Source of the DNA: Prevotella sp. P5-108
GTDB lineage: Bacteria > Bacteroidota > Bacteroidia > Bacteroidales > Bacteroidaceae
NCBI RefSeq assembly: GCF_002251385.1
Contig: NZ_NPJJ01000043.1
Coordinates: 124,001 to 188,000 of the forward strand
Direction: 5' to 3'
Length of the DNA: 64,000 nucleotides
In this document: piece after piece, positions 24,151 to 32,881 of the stretch
Layout: each line of letters starts with the position of its first letter
Numbering within the stretch: position 1 is the first letter of the stretch
Made by a program: the position numbers and the translations under genes
The notes under the pieces: generated by a model
What the model was told of the DNA's origin: nothing
The model's input: only the letters and a program-made list of their open reading frames with translations
Databases searched by the model: none

Positions 24151-25537
24151 ATTTGTCAGCCATCTGATTTTTGCGGATGAGCAGCAGCTCCATCAGCTTC
24201 TGCTCCCGCTTGGGATTAATCATCCGTCTGAAGAATATATTGGGTATGGCCACACCAATAGCGATAAACAGGATAATCAGCGATGCGTGGATGGCATTGT
24301 TCATCGCCACGGTGACTTCGCCTATAACTCCATGCATATTGATGAAGGCAAACAGGGCTCTGTACATCAGCACTCCAGGAATCATAGGTATGACACTGGG
24401 TATGCTCAGGCACTGGTGGGGAGTGTGCAGGCGACGTACCATGAAGCAGCAGATGATACTAATCACTGCAGACCCGACAAAGGAGCCTACGATGAGGCCC
24501 ATATCCAATCCGACGTTGCCTGAACTGGCTCCAAGATTGACAAAATTGCGGGTGCAGACAGCTACTATACCTCCAAGGGCTACAAAGAGCATCATGTGGC
24601 GAGGTACATTGAATATCATGGAGAAACCGATAGCCGAGATAGCAGCAGCCAGCATGTATTCATCATAGGTGTGATGGGGAATCATGGACAAGTCGTGGAC
24701 AAAATTGTCGATGCCACAAAACTGGATGGCAAAGGCTATGCCGAAAGCCATGGCAAAAAGCATAAGCAGCGTGTTGGTGGCTCGGGTGATACCCACCTGG
24801 GTAAAGCCTGAAAGCATGTCGCTTACGAAATTGATGAGCGGTACGCCGGGAACAATGAACAAGGCGCAGGCCAAAAGCGGATGCCATGGGGTGGAGGACT
24901 CCAAGAAGGAAATGCCAGACCGGGTGGAAATCAAGGCGAAGAGCCATGCCAACAGCGTGGATACAAAAGCTGCCAAGCCGATGTTGAAATATCCATTGGA
25001 GCCCTTGGAATTGAGGAACATACGCAGACGCAAGCCCAATATGGCTGCAATGGAGGCATAGAAGAATGCCGTCCAGTCGCAACCAAACTGGATGCAGAAG
25101 CCGCCGCACGCCAGTCCTCCTCCGATGGCTACCTGCCAAGGGGTGTAATTGCGCTTGCGCTGGTGTATCTCTGTAAGCTGTCGCTCGTATTCCTCCAAAG
25201 TCAGGTTCTTACGAATAGAGTCCCAGGAGAGATGGCTAACCTCTCGGATGGCATCCAGATTGACGCCATGCTTGTCTACTCGCTGGAACTTGGTGTAAGA
25301 CTTTTCGACATCACTAAGGTTGACCATCAGCATATTGTAATTGACGTAAATATGCAGATTCTCGATGGGGATGCAGAGATACATAGCCACTCGCTTCATC
25401 GTGCGGATGATGCGGCTGGTGTCGGCTGCATTTTCAACGAGAATACAGCCGGTACGTAACAGCAAATCCAATTTGTGGTGAACCAAACGCTCGTCATCCG
25501 TTACGGGATGGGTGATAAGTGAAGATGTTTCAACCAT
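24149..25537 (-). CDS. ThrE-family threonine/serine exporter-like protein
   Basis: 462 residues from MVETSSLITHP; an in-frame ATG at 25579 would add 14 residues. The soluble N-terminal half is typical of ThrE_1 (RTGCILVENAADTSRIIRTM, then DUF1212-type segments). It is followed by about ten membrane helices, including WQVAIGGGLACGGFCIQFG and FIVPGVPLINFVSDMLSG, the ThrE core, then the ThrE_2 half. Corynebacterial ThrE exports threonine and serine. The chosen start overlaps the last codons of the 32-residue membrane smORF by 8 bases, arguing for coupled translation. The upstream neighbour is an AspT-type transporter, so the operon may handle small amino acids. Confidence 0.88.
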   Translation of the reverse strand: MVETSSLITHPVTDDERLVHHKLDLLLRTGCILVENAADTSRIIRTMKRVAMYLCIPIENLHIYVNYNMLMVNLSDVEKSYTKFQRVDKHGVNLDAIREVSHLSWDSIRKNLTLEEYERQLTEIHQRKRNYTPWQVAIGGGLACGGFCIQFGCDWTAFFYASIAAILGLRLRMFLNSKGSNGYFNIGLAAFVSTLLAWLFALISTRSGISFLESSTPWHPLLACALFIVPGVPLINFVSDMLSGFTQVGITRATNTLLMLFAMAFGIAFAIQFCGIDNFVHDLSMIPHHTYDEYMLAAAISAIGFSMIFNVPRHMMLFVALGGIVAVCTRNFVNLGASSGNVGLDMGLIVGSFVGSAVISIICCFMVRRLHTPHQCLSIPSVIPMIPGVLMYRALFAFINMHGVIGEVTVAMNNAIHASLIILFIAIGVAIPNIFFRRMINPKREQKLMELLLIRKNQMADK

Positions 25538-25628
25538 GTCTGTCGTTTTTCTTATTTTTTCTAAACTGAATGACGCCATAAACGATAATCAGCAATAGCG
25601 CCACATCGACGGCAATAATTTTCAGCAT
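25530..25628 (-). CDS. Small single-span membrane protein (32 residues)
   Basis: Translation begins MLKIIAVDVALLLIIVYGV, a single hydrophobic helix, and ends with a basic tail QFRKNKKNDRHG. The ATG lies 6 bases after the transporter stop codon, and the stop overlaps the ThrE-type start (ATG GTT GA). There is no free space on either side, so a real translated gene is more likely than chance. The hydrophobic helix with positive tail suggests N-out, C-in topology. Small membrane proteins often bind and tune transporters. I recognise no family, and confirmation needs comparison of related genomes. Confidence 0.6.
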   Translation of the reverse strand: MLKIIAVDVALLLIIVYGVIQFRKNKKNDRHG

Positions 25629-25634
25629 ATAGTT

Positions 25635-27323
25635 TTATCCTAAAGTCAATATTAATATCTGAATGGTGATAATGCGGAGGAACATCGCAAAGGGATATAC
25701 CGTGGAGTAGGCTACAGCAGGAGAATCACTTGCGGTGAGGTCGTTGGCATAACGCAGGGCTGGGGGGTTGGTGTTGGCGCCTGCCAGAACTCCGATGAGG
25801 GTGTAGTAGTTGAGGTGGAAGGCATAACGGCCGATGAGTCCGCCAATAAGGAGTGGAAGCATCGTGATGATGGCTCCATAACCCACCATGGCCAATCCGT
25901 TGCCATTGAAGACGGTATCTATAAACTCTTTGCCGGTTCCCAAACCTACGCAGGCAAGGAAGATACACAATCCTATCTCTCGTATCATCAGATTGGAAGA
26001 GATGGTATTGTAAGTAATCAGGTGGAATTTGGGACCCAAGAAACCGATAAGGATGGCTACAACCAACGGGCCACCAGTCAGTCCGAGCTTAAGTGGAGCC
26101 TGGATTCCGGGGAGATAGAAGGGAATGTTGGCAACAAAACAGCCGAGCGCAATACCCAGGAAGATAGGAATGAGGTTGGGGATGTTGAGACGCTTGATGG
26201 AATTGCCCAAACGCTTCTCGGTATGGCTGATGGCCAGTTCGCTACCTACGACGGTGACCTTGTCGCCCATCTGAAGCTGGAGGTGGGGTGCGGCAACGAG
26301 TTCTACACCAGAACGGTAAACATGGGTGATGTTGGCTCCAAAGAGAGAGCGTATGCGGAGTTGGGCCAATGTCTTTCCATTGATTTCGGGACGCGTGATA
26401 AGAATACGGCGTGAGATGTGGCCTTTGTCACACTTCTCCCAGTCTACAGTAGTGGGCTCGCCAAGGCAGGCGATGATAGCTTCAATGTCACGTGGGGCAG
26501 CTGTAATGAGCAGTTTGTCATTGAGATTCAGCACAGTCGAGCCGTTAATGACATCGGTGGGGGAGGCGGCTCCATCTACAAGCATACGAGAGATGACAAA
26601 ATCTCGTTGCGAGATTTCAGCTATCTGGCGCACGGTTCTTCCGACAATCTGCTCATTCTTCACGCATACGGAGAATGGACGGACGGTCAGTTCTTCAGTA
26701 GCGCCGAGACCTCGCTTGGCTGCCTCTTCTTCCTTACCGGTATGGATGCAAAGGATATACTTCAAGAGAAGGAAGATAAGTATGGCGCCGATAACACCGA
26801 TAGGATAAGCAGCGGCATAGCTGGCGGCAATGCTGGGGTCGTCTATTCCATTGAGGTCGCTATTGGCTTGCTGGGCAGCTCCCAGTCCAGGCGTATTGGT
26901 CACGGCACCAGACAAGATACCTGCCATGGTGGTGATAGGAGTGCCTGTGGTATAGAATAGAATGATGGTGACAACAATGCTTATCGCGATGGTCGATATG
27001 GCAAGCATATTGAGCCTGAGACCACCTTTGCCAAACGAGGAGAAGAAACTTGGACCTACCTGGAGGCCGAGAGAATAGACGAAGAGAATCAAGCCAAACT
27101 CCTTGAGGAAGTGGAGCAGATGCTCATCAAGATTAAAACAGAAATAACCAAAGGTAATTCCGACAAACAATACCCAGGTCAGCCCCAAAGAAATGTTGGC
27201 GACCTTGATCTTGCCCAATAATAATCCCAAGGATATTACAAGCGAAAGAATCATTACTGAGTGAGCTACACCGCCGCCCCAAAGATTGGGGAAACCCATG
27301 AAAAGGTTGTGAAGTAGTTCCAT
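25635..27323 (-). CDS. AspT/YidE-type transporter with two RCK (TrkA-C) domains
   Basis: 562 residues. Two membrane domains of the aspartate:alanine exchanger (AAE) family, each about five or six helices (about 10-190 and 380-562), flank a cytoplasmic central part. That part has two TrkA_C-like segments (about 205-285 and 295-375; TVRPFSVCVKNEQIVGRTV and RRILITRPEINGKTLAQL). Both membrane domains carry the paired GxxSGAxTNTPGL and GxLAGANTNPPAL motifs. AspT exchanges aspartate and alanine in Tetragenococcus; the substrate here is unproven. First gene of an operon with the smORF and the ThrE-type exporter. Confidence 0.9.
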   Translation of the reverse strand: MELLHNLFMGFPNLWGGGVAHSVMILSLVISLGLLLGKIKVANISLGLTWVLFVGITFGYFCFNLDEHLLHFLKEFGLILFVYSLGLQVGPSFFSSFGKGGLRLNMLAISTIAISIVVTIILFYTTGTPITTMAGILSGAVTNTPGLGAAQQANSDLNGIDDPSIAASYAAAYPIGVIGAILIFLLLKYILCIHTGKEEEAAKRGLGATEELTVRPFSVCVKNEQIVGRTVRQIAEISQRDFVISRMLVDGAASPTDVINGSTVLNLNDKLLITAAPRDIEAIIACLGEPTTVDWEKCDKGHISRRILITRPEINGKTLAQLRIRSLFGANITHVYRSGVELVAAPHLQLQMGDKVTVVGSELAISHTEKRLGNSIKRLNIPNLIPIFLGIALGCFVANIPFYLPGIQAPLKLGLTGGPLVVAILIGFLGPKFHLITYNTISSNLMIREIGLCIFLACVGLGTGKEFIDTVFNGNGLAMVGYGAIITMLPLLIGGLIGRYAFHLNYYTLIGVLAGANTNPPALRYANDLTASDSPAVAYSTVYPFAMFLRIITIQILILTLG

Positions 27324-27395
27324 TTTTATTATGTTTATTATTTGCTATCTATTGCAGATGGAAACCTATAATGGAAAGTTGTCCCATTTTGGCTG

Positions 27396-27403
27396 CGAAG
27401 GTA
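27396..27403 (-). promoter_or_regulatory. Possible -7 box of the transporter operon
   Basis: TACCTTCG on the minus strand, one base from TAnnTTTG. The -33 region is not convincing. The leader would be about 65 bases. Confidence 0.35.
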
Positions 27404-27502
27404 CGGAGATTTGGCGTATTGGCGTCTTTATATTTATGAAATCTCACGAACACAAGAATAGAAAAAATCTCGATAATTGCTATCGGTCGTGACAATAATG
27501 AA

Positions 27503-27536
27503 TAAAATGGCTGCCTCTACAAGGGTAGAGACAGCC
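27503..27536 (-). terminator. Terminator of the secreted-protein gene
   Basis: Stem GGCTGCCTCTAC (27509-27520) / GTAGAGACAGCC (27525-27536); on the minus strand it is followed by ATTTTATT. Confidence 0.85.
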
Positions 27537-27566
27537 GGTAAGGTGTGAGTTAGGAAAAAATATGTG

Positions 27567-29024
27567 TTATTTAACAATTACTTTCTTGCCGTTCTTGATA
27601 TACAAGCCAGCGGGAAGGGTCTGACCCTCGCTCATCTTAACACCATTGATGTTGTAGATGCCCTGCTTCTTGCTCTCAACCACGATAGTGTTGTTGATAC
27701 CCAGGGTGATGTCGCCAACCTTTACAGGCTTAATCTGGACATTGTTAGAATAGATACTATTGCAAAGAGCATAAATATCCAAAGACTTGCCTACGCCTGC
27801 AGCACTAAGATTCTGGTTACCCCAGAGTTGAATCTTTTTGGCACCACTCATGATGAAATACTTGGCATCCTTGCCTGTGCCTTCTGCGGTTACGGTGACA
27901 TTCTTAAGAAGTACCAGGTCGCAGAGGTTCTTCTTGGCGAGGAGGTCTTCTACGGTAGTTACAGTAGCGTCCAATTCCAGAGAAGAGCCAGCAGTAATGG
28001 AAAGGTCACCGGCATTGGTGAACTCATTTTTCATCATTTCGGGGATGCCATTGTAGGATTTGAAGTTCATCTTGATGCTTCCGCTTACCGTTGAGTTGAG
28101 GGTGAGGGCGAGGATGCCTACATTGTAAAGCATAAGGCACTTGCCGTTTTCGCGCAGATGGACTGTGTTGCCATCAGCGTATATCACCTTGGCGTTGTTG
28201 AGGGCGAGCTTCACATAAGTCTTGTCGGCAGTCCATCCAACTACTTCCTCTAAGGTAGCGTCAGTGCAAGTAATCTTGCTAAAGTCCTTGCTGGCAACTG
28301 TGCTCGACTTGCCACCCTTAACGGCGATAGCATTTACGGTGGTGCTCTCTGTCAAAGAGAAAGGTGCAGTGTACTTCTGCGAACTTGTTGTAGGAGTGCT
28401 TTCGTCAGTAGTATAATATATGTCAGCTCCCTCTGGGCCTGTAATAGTTACAGTGGTAGAGGTTTCAAAAGTGGCGTTACCGGTAATTGTTGGCATGGCA
28501 ACTGTACCCGGAGCAGCAGGCTCCCATTCAATTGATATCTCAGTTGCATAAACCGCACCATTATTGGAACGCAATCCTACATGAGTATAGGTTCCTTCAA
28601 CAGAAAGCTCAGTACTCTTACCATTTTCTATTGTGCCGATTTTCGTACCCTGAGTTTTTGCATCATATAAGTCCTTAGGGCTGCCATATGCAGAAGTACT
28701 TCCATATACATCCAACTTTTGACCAGCCTTGGTGGCTTCATTCCATACAACTGTAATTTTTTTTACAGTACCACCAGATGTCGTTGTAACAATTCCAGAA
28801 TTACTATTCTTTGAACGAAGCTGAACGCAGGTCGCTTTATTTGTTGCTGCGTTAAGCGAATACTTTGCTGTAGAGGATAATTGGAAATCAGTCAAGTCGG
28901 CATACGAAGTCCCCGTGATACCTAAAGCCGAGGCTGTGAACTTGTCTGTTACGTTTGCTGCATTAGCTATGCCACATGCGCAAACTGCTAATAACAAAAG
29001 TGATAAGCGTAAAAGTTTAGTCAT
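27567..29024 (-). CDS. Secreted protein with chitobiase-type C-terminal repeat domain and Prevotella-style C-terminal tail
   Basis: 485 residues with a signal peptide (MTKLLRLSLLLLAVCACGIANA). Around residues 190-235 is a CHB_HEX_C_1-type module: VTITGPEGADIYYTTDEST and PTTSSQKYTAPFSL. The following 200 residues contain an OB-fold-like segment (YVKLALNNAKVIYADGNTVHL). The last 45 residues (GIYNINGVKMSEGQTLPAG, then LYIKNGKKVIVK) resemble the C-terminal tail common on Prevotella secreted proteins and related to type IX sorting domains. It is probably exported to the surface or medium; the ligand is unknown and no catalytic residues are recognisable. Confidence 0.75.
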   Translation of the reverse strand: MTKLLRLSLLLLAVCACGIANAANVTDKFTASALGITGTSYADLTDFQLSSTAKYSLNAATNKATCVQLRSKNSNSGIVTTTSGGTVKKITVVWNEATKAGQKLDVYGSTSAYGSPKDLYDAKTQGTKIGTIENGKSTELSVEGTYTHVGLRSNNGAVYATEISIEWEPAAPGTVAMPTITGNATFETSTTVTITGPEGADIYYTTDESTPTTSSQKYTAPFSLTESTTVNAIAVKGGKSSTVASKDFSKITCTDATLEEVVGWTADKTYVKLALNNAKVIYADGNTVHLRENGKCLMLYNVGILALTLNSTVSGSIKMNFKSYNGIPEMMKNEFTNAGDLSITAGSSLELDATVTTVEDLLAKKNLCDLVLLKNVTVTAEGTGKDAKYFIMSGAKKIQLWGNQNLSAAGVGKSLDIYALCNSIYSNNVQIKPVKVGDITLGINNTIVVESKKQGIYNINGVKMSEGQTLPAGLYIKNGKKVIVK

Positions 29025-29059
29025 AATGTTTATTGTTAAAGGATTAAGTTATATTACTG

Positions 29060-29091
29060 CAAAGTTAGTGGTTATCTATGACACAAACAAG
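29060..29091 (-). promoter_or_regulatory. Promoter of the secreted-protein gene
   Basis: TAACTTTG on the minus strand (29060-29067), with CTTG 20 bp upstream (29088-29091). Confidence 0.6.
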
Positions 29092-29154
29092 GAAAAAGCA
29101 CATTATTTTAATTTCATGCGTTTTTTTATTGATTTGTATGAGGATAATTGAAAA

Positions 29155-29182
29155 GGGAGGCTTGCCAATTGGCAAACCTCCC
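29155..29182 (-). terminator. Terminator of nifJ
   Basis: 12-bp stem GGGAGGCTTGCC / GGCAAACCTCCC (one mismatch) with loop AATT; the minus-strand reading continues into TTTTC. Confidence 0.85.
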
Positions 29183-29227
29183 TTCATCAGTATCCCTATA
29201 TATTATATAAGGTGTATCAATTCAAGA

Positions 29228-32200
29228 TTAGATAATCTCGCTCCAGTCTTCCTGAGTCTTGCGGACATAGCTGCGATAACGGAGCTTAGCCATACGCTCA
29301 GCCTGAGAGAAGAGTTCCTCTGCTTCATTAGGATAAGCCTTCTGAACACTCAGATAACGTACCTCTCCAAGGAGGAAGTCACGGAAGTCAGCCCAGTTAG
29401 GCTCCTTAGAATCAAGCGTGAATGGGTTCTTGCCCTCGTCGGCCAACAGTGGGTTGTAGCGCCACAGGTGCCAGTAACCACAATCAACAGCGAGTTTCTC
29501 CTCATTCTGGCTTCTACCCATACCGCCCTTACGCTTCAGACCGTGGTTGATACAAGGAGCGTATGCGATAACGAGTGATGGACCTGGATAAGCCTCTGCC
29601 TCGCGGATAGCCTTCAATGTCTGTGCATTGTCGGCACCCATAGCAACCTGGGCAACATAGATATAGCCATAGGTGGTCTGCATAAGACCGAGATCCTTCT
29701 TGCGGATGCGCTTACCCTGGGCTGCGAACTGAGCAATAGCACCGAGTGGAGTAGACTTAGAGCTCTGGCCACCAGTGTTTGAATAAACCTCAGTATCGAG
29801 AACCAAGATATTGATATCCTCACCAGATGCGAGTACGTGGTCAAGACCTCCGTAGCCAATATCGTAAGAAGCACCGTCGCCACCGATAATCCACTGGCTG
29901 CGCTTTACAAGATAGTGGTCGAGAGTCTTCAACTCCTGACATACAGGGCAACCCTGCTCAGCACCAGCGGCAATCAGAGGCTTCAGCTCTGCAGCTGCTT
30001 CCTTAGAGCCGTCAGCATCGTCCTTAGCAGCAATCCACTTGTCAGCTGCAGCAACAAACTGGGCAGGTACATGCTCATCAGCCTTTGCCTCCTCGAGAAG
30101 GTGGCAGATGCGCTCCTTCATCTTCTTGTTACCCAAAGCCATACCCAGACCGAATTCGCAGAAGTCCTCGAACAGAGAGTTGTCGAATGCAGGACCCTGG
30201 CCCTTAGCATTGGTAGTGTAAGGAGTAGAAGGAATAGAAGCAGAGTAAATAGAAGAACAACCAGTAGCGTTAGCAATCATCTGGCGGTCACCAAAGAGCT
30301 GAGAAATGAGCTTTACATAAGGTGTCTCACCACATCCGGAGCAAGCGCCTGAGAACTCAAACAGAGGCTGAGCGAACTGAGAGTTCTTGGGGCTCTGCTT
30401 GATATCTACCAAATCCTGCTTAGAGGCAACATTGTGTACGAGGTAATCCCATGTCTTAGCTTCCTCAACCATAGCGGGAGCGTCAACATTGAATGGAACC
30501 ATCTTGAGAGCCTTCTCGAGTTCTCCGGTTTCCTTGTTTTTCTTGCCAGGACACACATCGGCACAGTTACCGCAACCGAGACAGTCGAGAACAGAAGTCT
30601 CGATACGGAAGTGCATTCCCTTGAGTGCAGCGGGAGCCTTAATCTCCTGAGTAGCCAGGCCAGGAACACCTGCCAGCTCTTCGTCGGTAAGAACGAATGG
30701 ACGGATAGCAGCGTGAGGACAAACGAATGAACACTTGTTACACTGGATACAATTCTCTACATTCCATACGGGAACGAAAGCCTCTACGCCACGCTTCTCA
30801 AATGCAGCGGTACCATTGGCCCATGTTCCGTCAACAGTGTTATGCTTAACGAAGTCAGAAACCTTGAGCAGGTCACCAGCCTGACCATTGATAGGGCGAA
30901 CCAGCTCCTTAACGAATGCAGGTGCATTGTCTTCCTTGCCTTCTTCGTCAGCAAGAGAAGCCCATGCTGGGTCTACTGTCAGTTCCTTATACTCGCCTCC
31001 GCGCTCAACTGCAGCGAAGTTGAGGTCAACAACATCCTGACCCTTTTTAGAGTATGACTTCACGATGAACGCCTTCATCTGCTCTACAGCCAGGTCCAAA
31101 GGAATAACCTCAGTGATACGGAAGAAAGCAGACTGGAGAATGGTGTTGGTACGGTTTCCAAGACCAATTTCCTGAGCTATCTTAGTGGCATTGATATAGT
31201 AAACCTTGATATTGTTCTTGGCAAAGCAACGCTTAACCTTGTTAGGAATGAAGTTAACCAACTCCTCGCCGTCGAAGATAGTGTTGAGCAGGAATGTGCC
31301 ATTCTTGCGCAGACCGCGGGTAACGTCATACATGTGGAGGTAAGCCTGAACGTGACAAGCTACAAAGTTAGGAGTATTTACCTGATAAGCGCTGTGGATT
31401 GGGCTGTCGCCGAAACGCAGGTGAGAGCAGGTAAAACCACCAGACTTCTTAGAGTCATAAGAGAAATAAGCCTGACAATACTTGTTGGTATTGTTACCAA
31501 TAATCTGTACAGAGTTCTTGTTGGCACCTACAGTACCATCGGCACCGAGACCATAGAACTTAGCCTCAAACAGGTCGTCACCACCCATTGGGATTTCCTC
31601 CTCTTCGGGAAGAGATGTAAATGTAACGTCATCAACGATACCTACGGTGAAGTGATTCTTGGGCTGTGGCAATTCCAGGTTCTTGAATACTGCTACAATC
31701 TTAGCAGGTGTAGTATCGGATGAACCAAGACCATAGCGGCCGCCAACGATGAGAGGCTTGCGCTCGTCGTCATAGAGAGCAGACTTAACGTCAAGATACA
31801 GTGGTTCGCCCTCTGCACCGGGTTCCTTAGTACGGTCGAGCACGGCAATGCGCTTAACAGTAGCGGGAAGAGCCTTCTTCAAGAAGTCTACAGAGAAAGG
31901 ACGATAGAGGTGAACTGCAACCATACCCACCTTCTTGCCCTGCTTGTTCAGGTAGTCGATGGCTTCACGGGCAGGCTCTGTAGCAGAACCCATCAGGATG
32001 ATAACATTCTCGGCATCCTCTGCACCATAATAGTTGAAGAGGTGATACTCACGGCCAGTAATCTTAGAGATTTCGCCGCAGTACTTCTCAACTACTTCAG
32101 GAATTCTGTCATAATACTCATTGCAAGCCTCACGATGGGTGAAGAATGTCTCGGGGTTTTCAGCGGTACCACGAGTTACGGGACGCTCTGGAGACAATGC

Positions 32201-32824
32201 GCGGTCGCGGAATTTTTTGATATACTCAGGGTTAACCAGAGGACGGATATCTTCCATATCAATTTCTTCAACTTTGTGGTACTCATGAGAAGTACGGAAA
32301 CCATCAAAGAAGTTGATGAAAGGAACAGATGTCTCAAGTGTGGCAAGGTGAGGAACTGCAGAAAGATCCATAACCTCCTGTACAGAACCAGAGCAGAACA
32401 TGGCAAAGCCAGTCTGACGGCAGGCCATAACATCCTGGTGGTCGCCGAAGATACAGAGTGAGTGAGAAGCCAGAGTACGTGCAGATACGTTGAATACGCA
32501 AGGCAACAGCTCACCGGCAATCTTATACATATTAGGTATCATCAACAACAGACCCTGCGAAGCTGTATAGGTAGAAGTTAATGCACCAGCCTGAAGAGAA
32601 CCATGGACAGCTCCAGCGGCTCCGCCTTCAGATTCCATTTCCTGAATAGAAACTCTTTGACCGAAGAGGTTCTTACGGCCTTTAGCAGCCCATTCGTCCA
32701 CATGTTCTGCCATAGGAGAAGATGGGGTAATGGGGTAGATGGCTGCCACCTCGGTAAACATGTAGCTTACATGAGCCGCTGCGGTGTTACCATCACATGT
32801 GATAAACTTTTTTTCTTTAGCCAT
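29228..32824 (-). CDS. nifJ: Pyruvate:ferredoxin (flavodoxin) oxidoreductase
   Basis: 1198 residues, the single-chain POR length. Domains in order: pyruvate-binding domain I (AAAHVSYMFTEVAAIYPITPSS), domain II, the gamma part, a 2x4Fe-4S ferredoxin domain (CIQCNKCSFVCP near residue 690; CLGCGNCADVCPGKK near 750), and the thiamine diphosphate domain (GDGASYDIGYGGLDHVLASG; TEVYSNTGGQSSKSTPLGA). It oxidises pyruvate to acetyl-CoA and CO2 and reduces ferredoxin or flavodoxin, central to anaerobic energy metabolism. It has its own terminator. It starts 57 bases after the ATPase gene on the same strand; I could not identify a separate promoter. Confidence 0.97.
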   Translation of the reverse strand: MAKEKKFITCDGNTAAAHVSYMFTEVAAIYPITPSSPMAEHVDEWAAKGRKNLFGQRVSIQEMESEGGAAGAVHGSLQAGALTSTYTASQGLLLMIPNMYKIAGELLPCVFNVSARTLASHSLCIFGDHQDVMACRQTGFAMFCSGSVQEVMDLSAVPHLATLETSVPFINFFDGFRTSHEYHKVEEIDMEDIRPLVNPEYIKKFRDRALSPERPVTRGTAENPETFFTHREACNEYYDRIPEVVEKYCGEISKITGREYHLFNYYGAEDAENVIILMGSATEPAREAIDYLNKQGKKVGMVAVHLYRPFSVDFLKKALPATVKRIAVLDRTKEPGAEGEPLYLDVKSALYDDERKPLIVGGRYGLGSSDTTPAKIVAVFKNLELPQPKNHFTVGIVDDVTFTSLPEEEEIPMGGDDLFEAKFYGLGADGTVGANKNSVQIIGNNTNKYCQAYFSYDSKKSGGFTCSHLRFGDSPIHSAYQVNTPNFVACHVQAYLHMYDVTRGLRKNGTFLLNTIFDGEELVNFIPNKVKRCFAKNNIKVYYINATKIAQEIGLGNRTNTILQSAFFRITEVIPLDLAVEQMKAFIVKSYSKKGQDVVDLNFAAVERGGEYKELTVDPAWASLADEEGKEDNAPAFVKELVRPINGQAGDLLKVSDFVKHNTVDGTWANGTAAFEKRGVEAFVPVWNVENCIQCNKCSFVCPHAAIRPFVLTDEELAGVPGLATQEIKAPAALKGMHFRIETSVLDCLGCGNCADVCPGKKNKETGELEKALKMVPFNVDAPAMVEEAKTWDYLVHNVASKQDLVDIKQSPKNSQFAQPLFEFSGACSGCGETPYVKLISQLFGDRQMIANATGCSSIYSASIPSTPYTTNAKGQGPAFDNSLFEDFCEFGLGMALGNKKMKERICHLLEEAKADEHVPAQFVAAADKWIAAKDDADGSKEAAAELKPLIAAGAEQGCPVCQELKTLDHYLVKRSQWIIGGDGASYDIGYGGLDHVLASGEDINILVLDTEVYSNTGGQSSKSTPLGAIAQFAAQGKRIRKKDLGLMQTTYGYIYVAQVAMGADNAQTLKAIREAEAYPGPSLVIAYAPCINHGLKRKGGMGRSQNEEKLAVDCGYWHLWRYNPLLADEGKNPFTLDSKEPNWADFRDFLLGEVRYLSVQKAYPNEAEELFSQAERMAKLRYRSYVRKTQEDWSEII

Positions 32825-32881
32825 TTTTCTAAATTTTAATGAAAGTTTGTATGTTCGTTTTTATATTTACACCTTATTATA

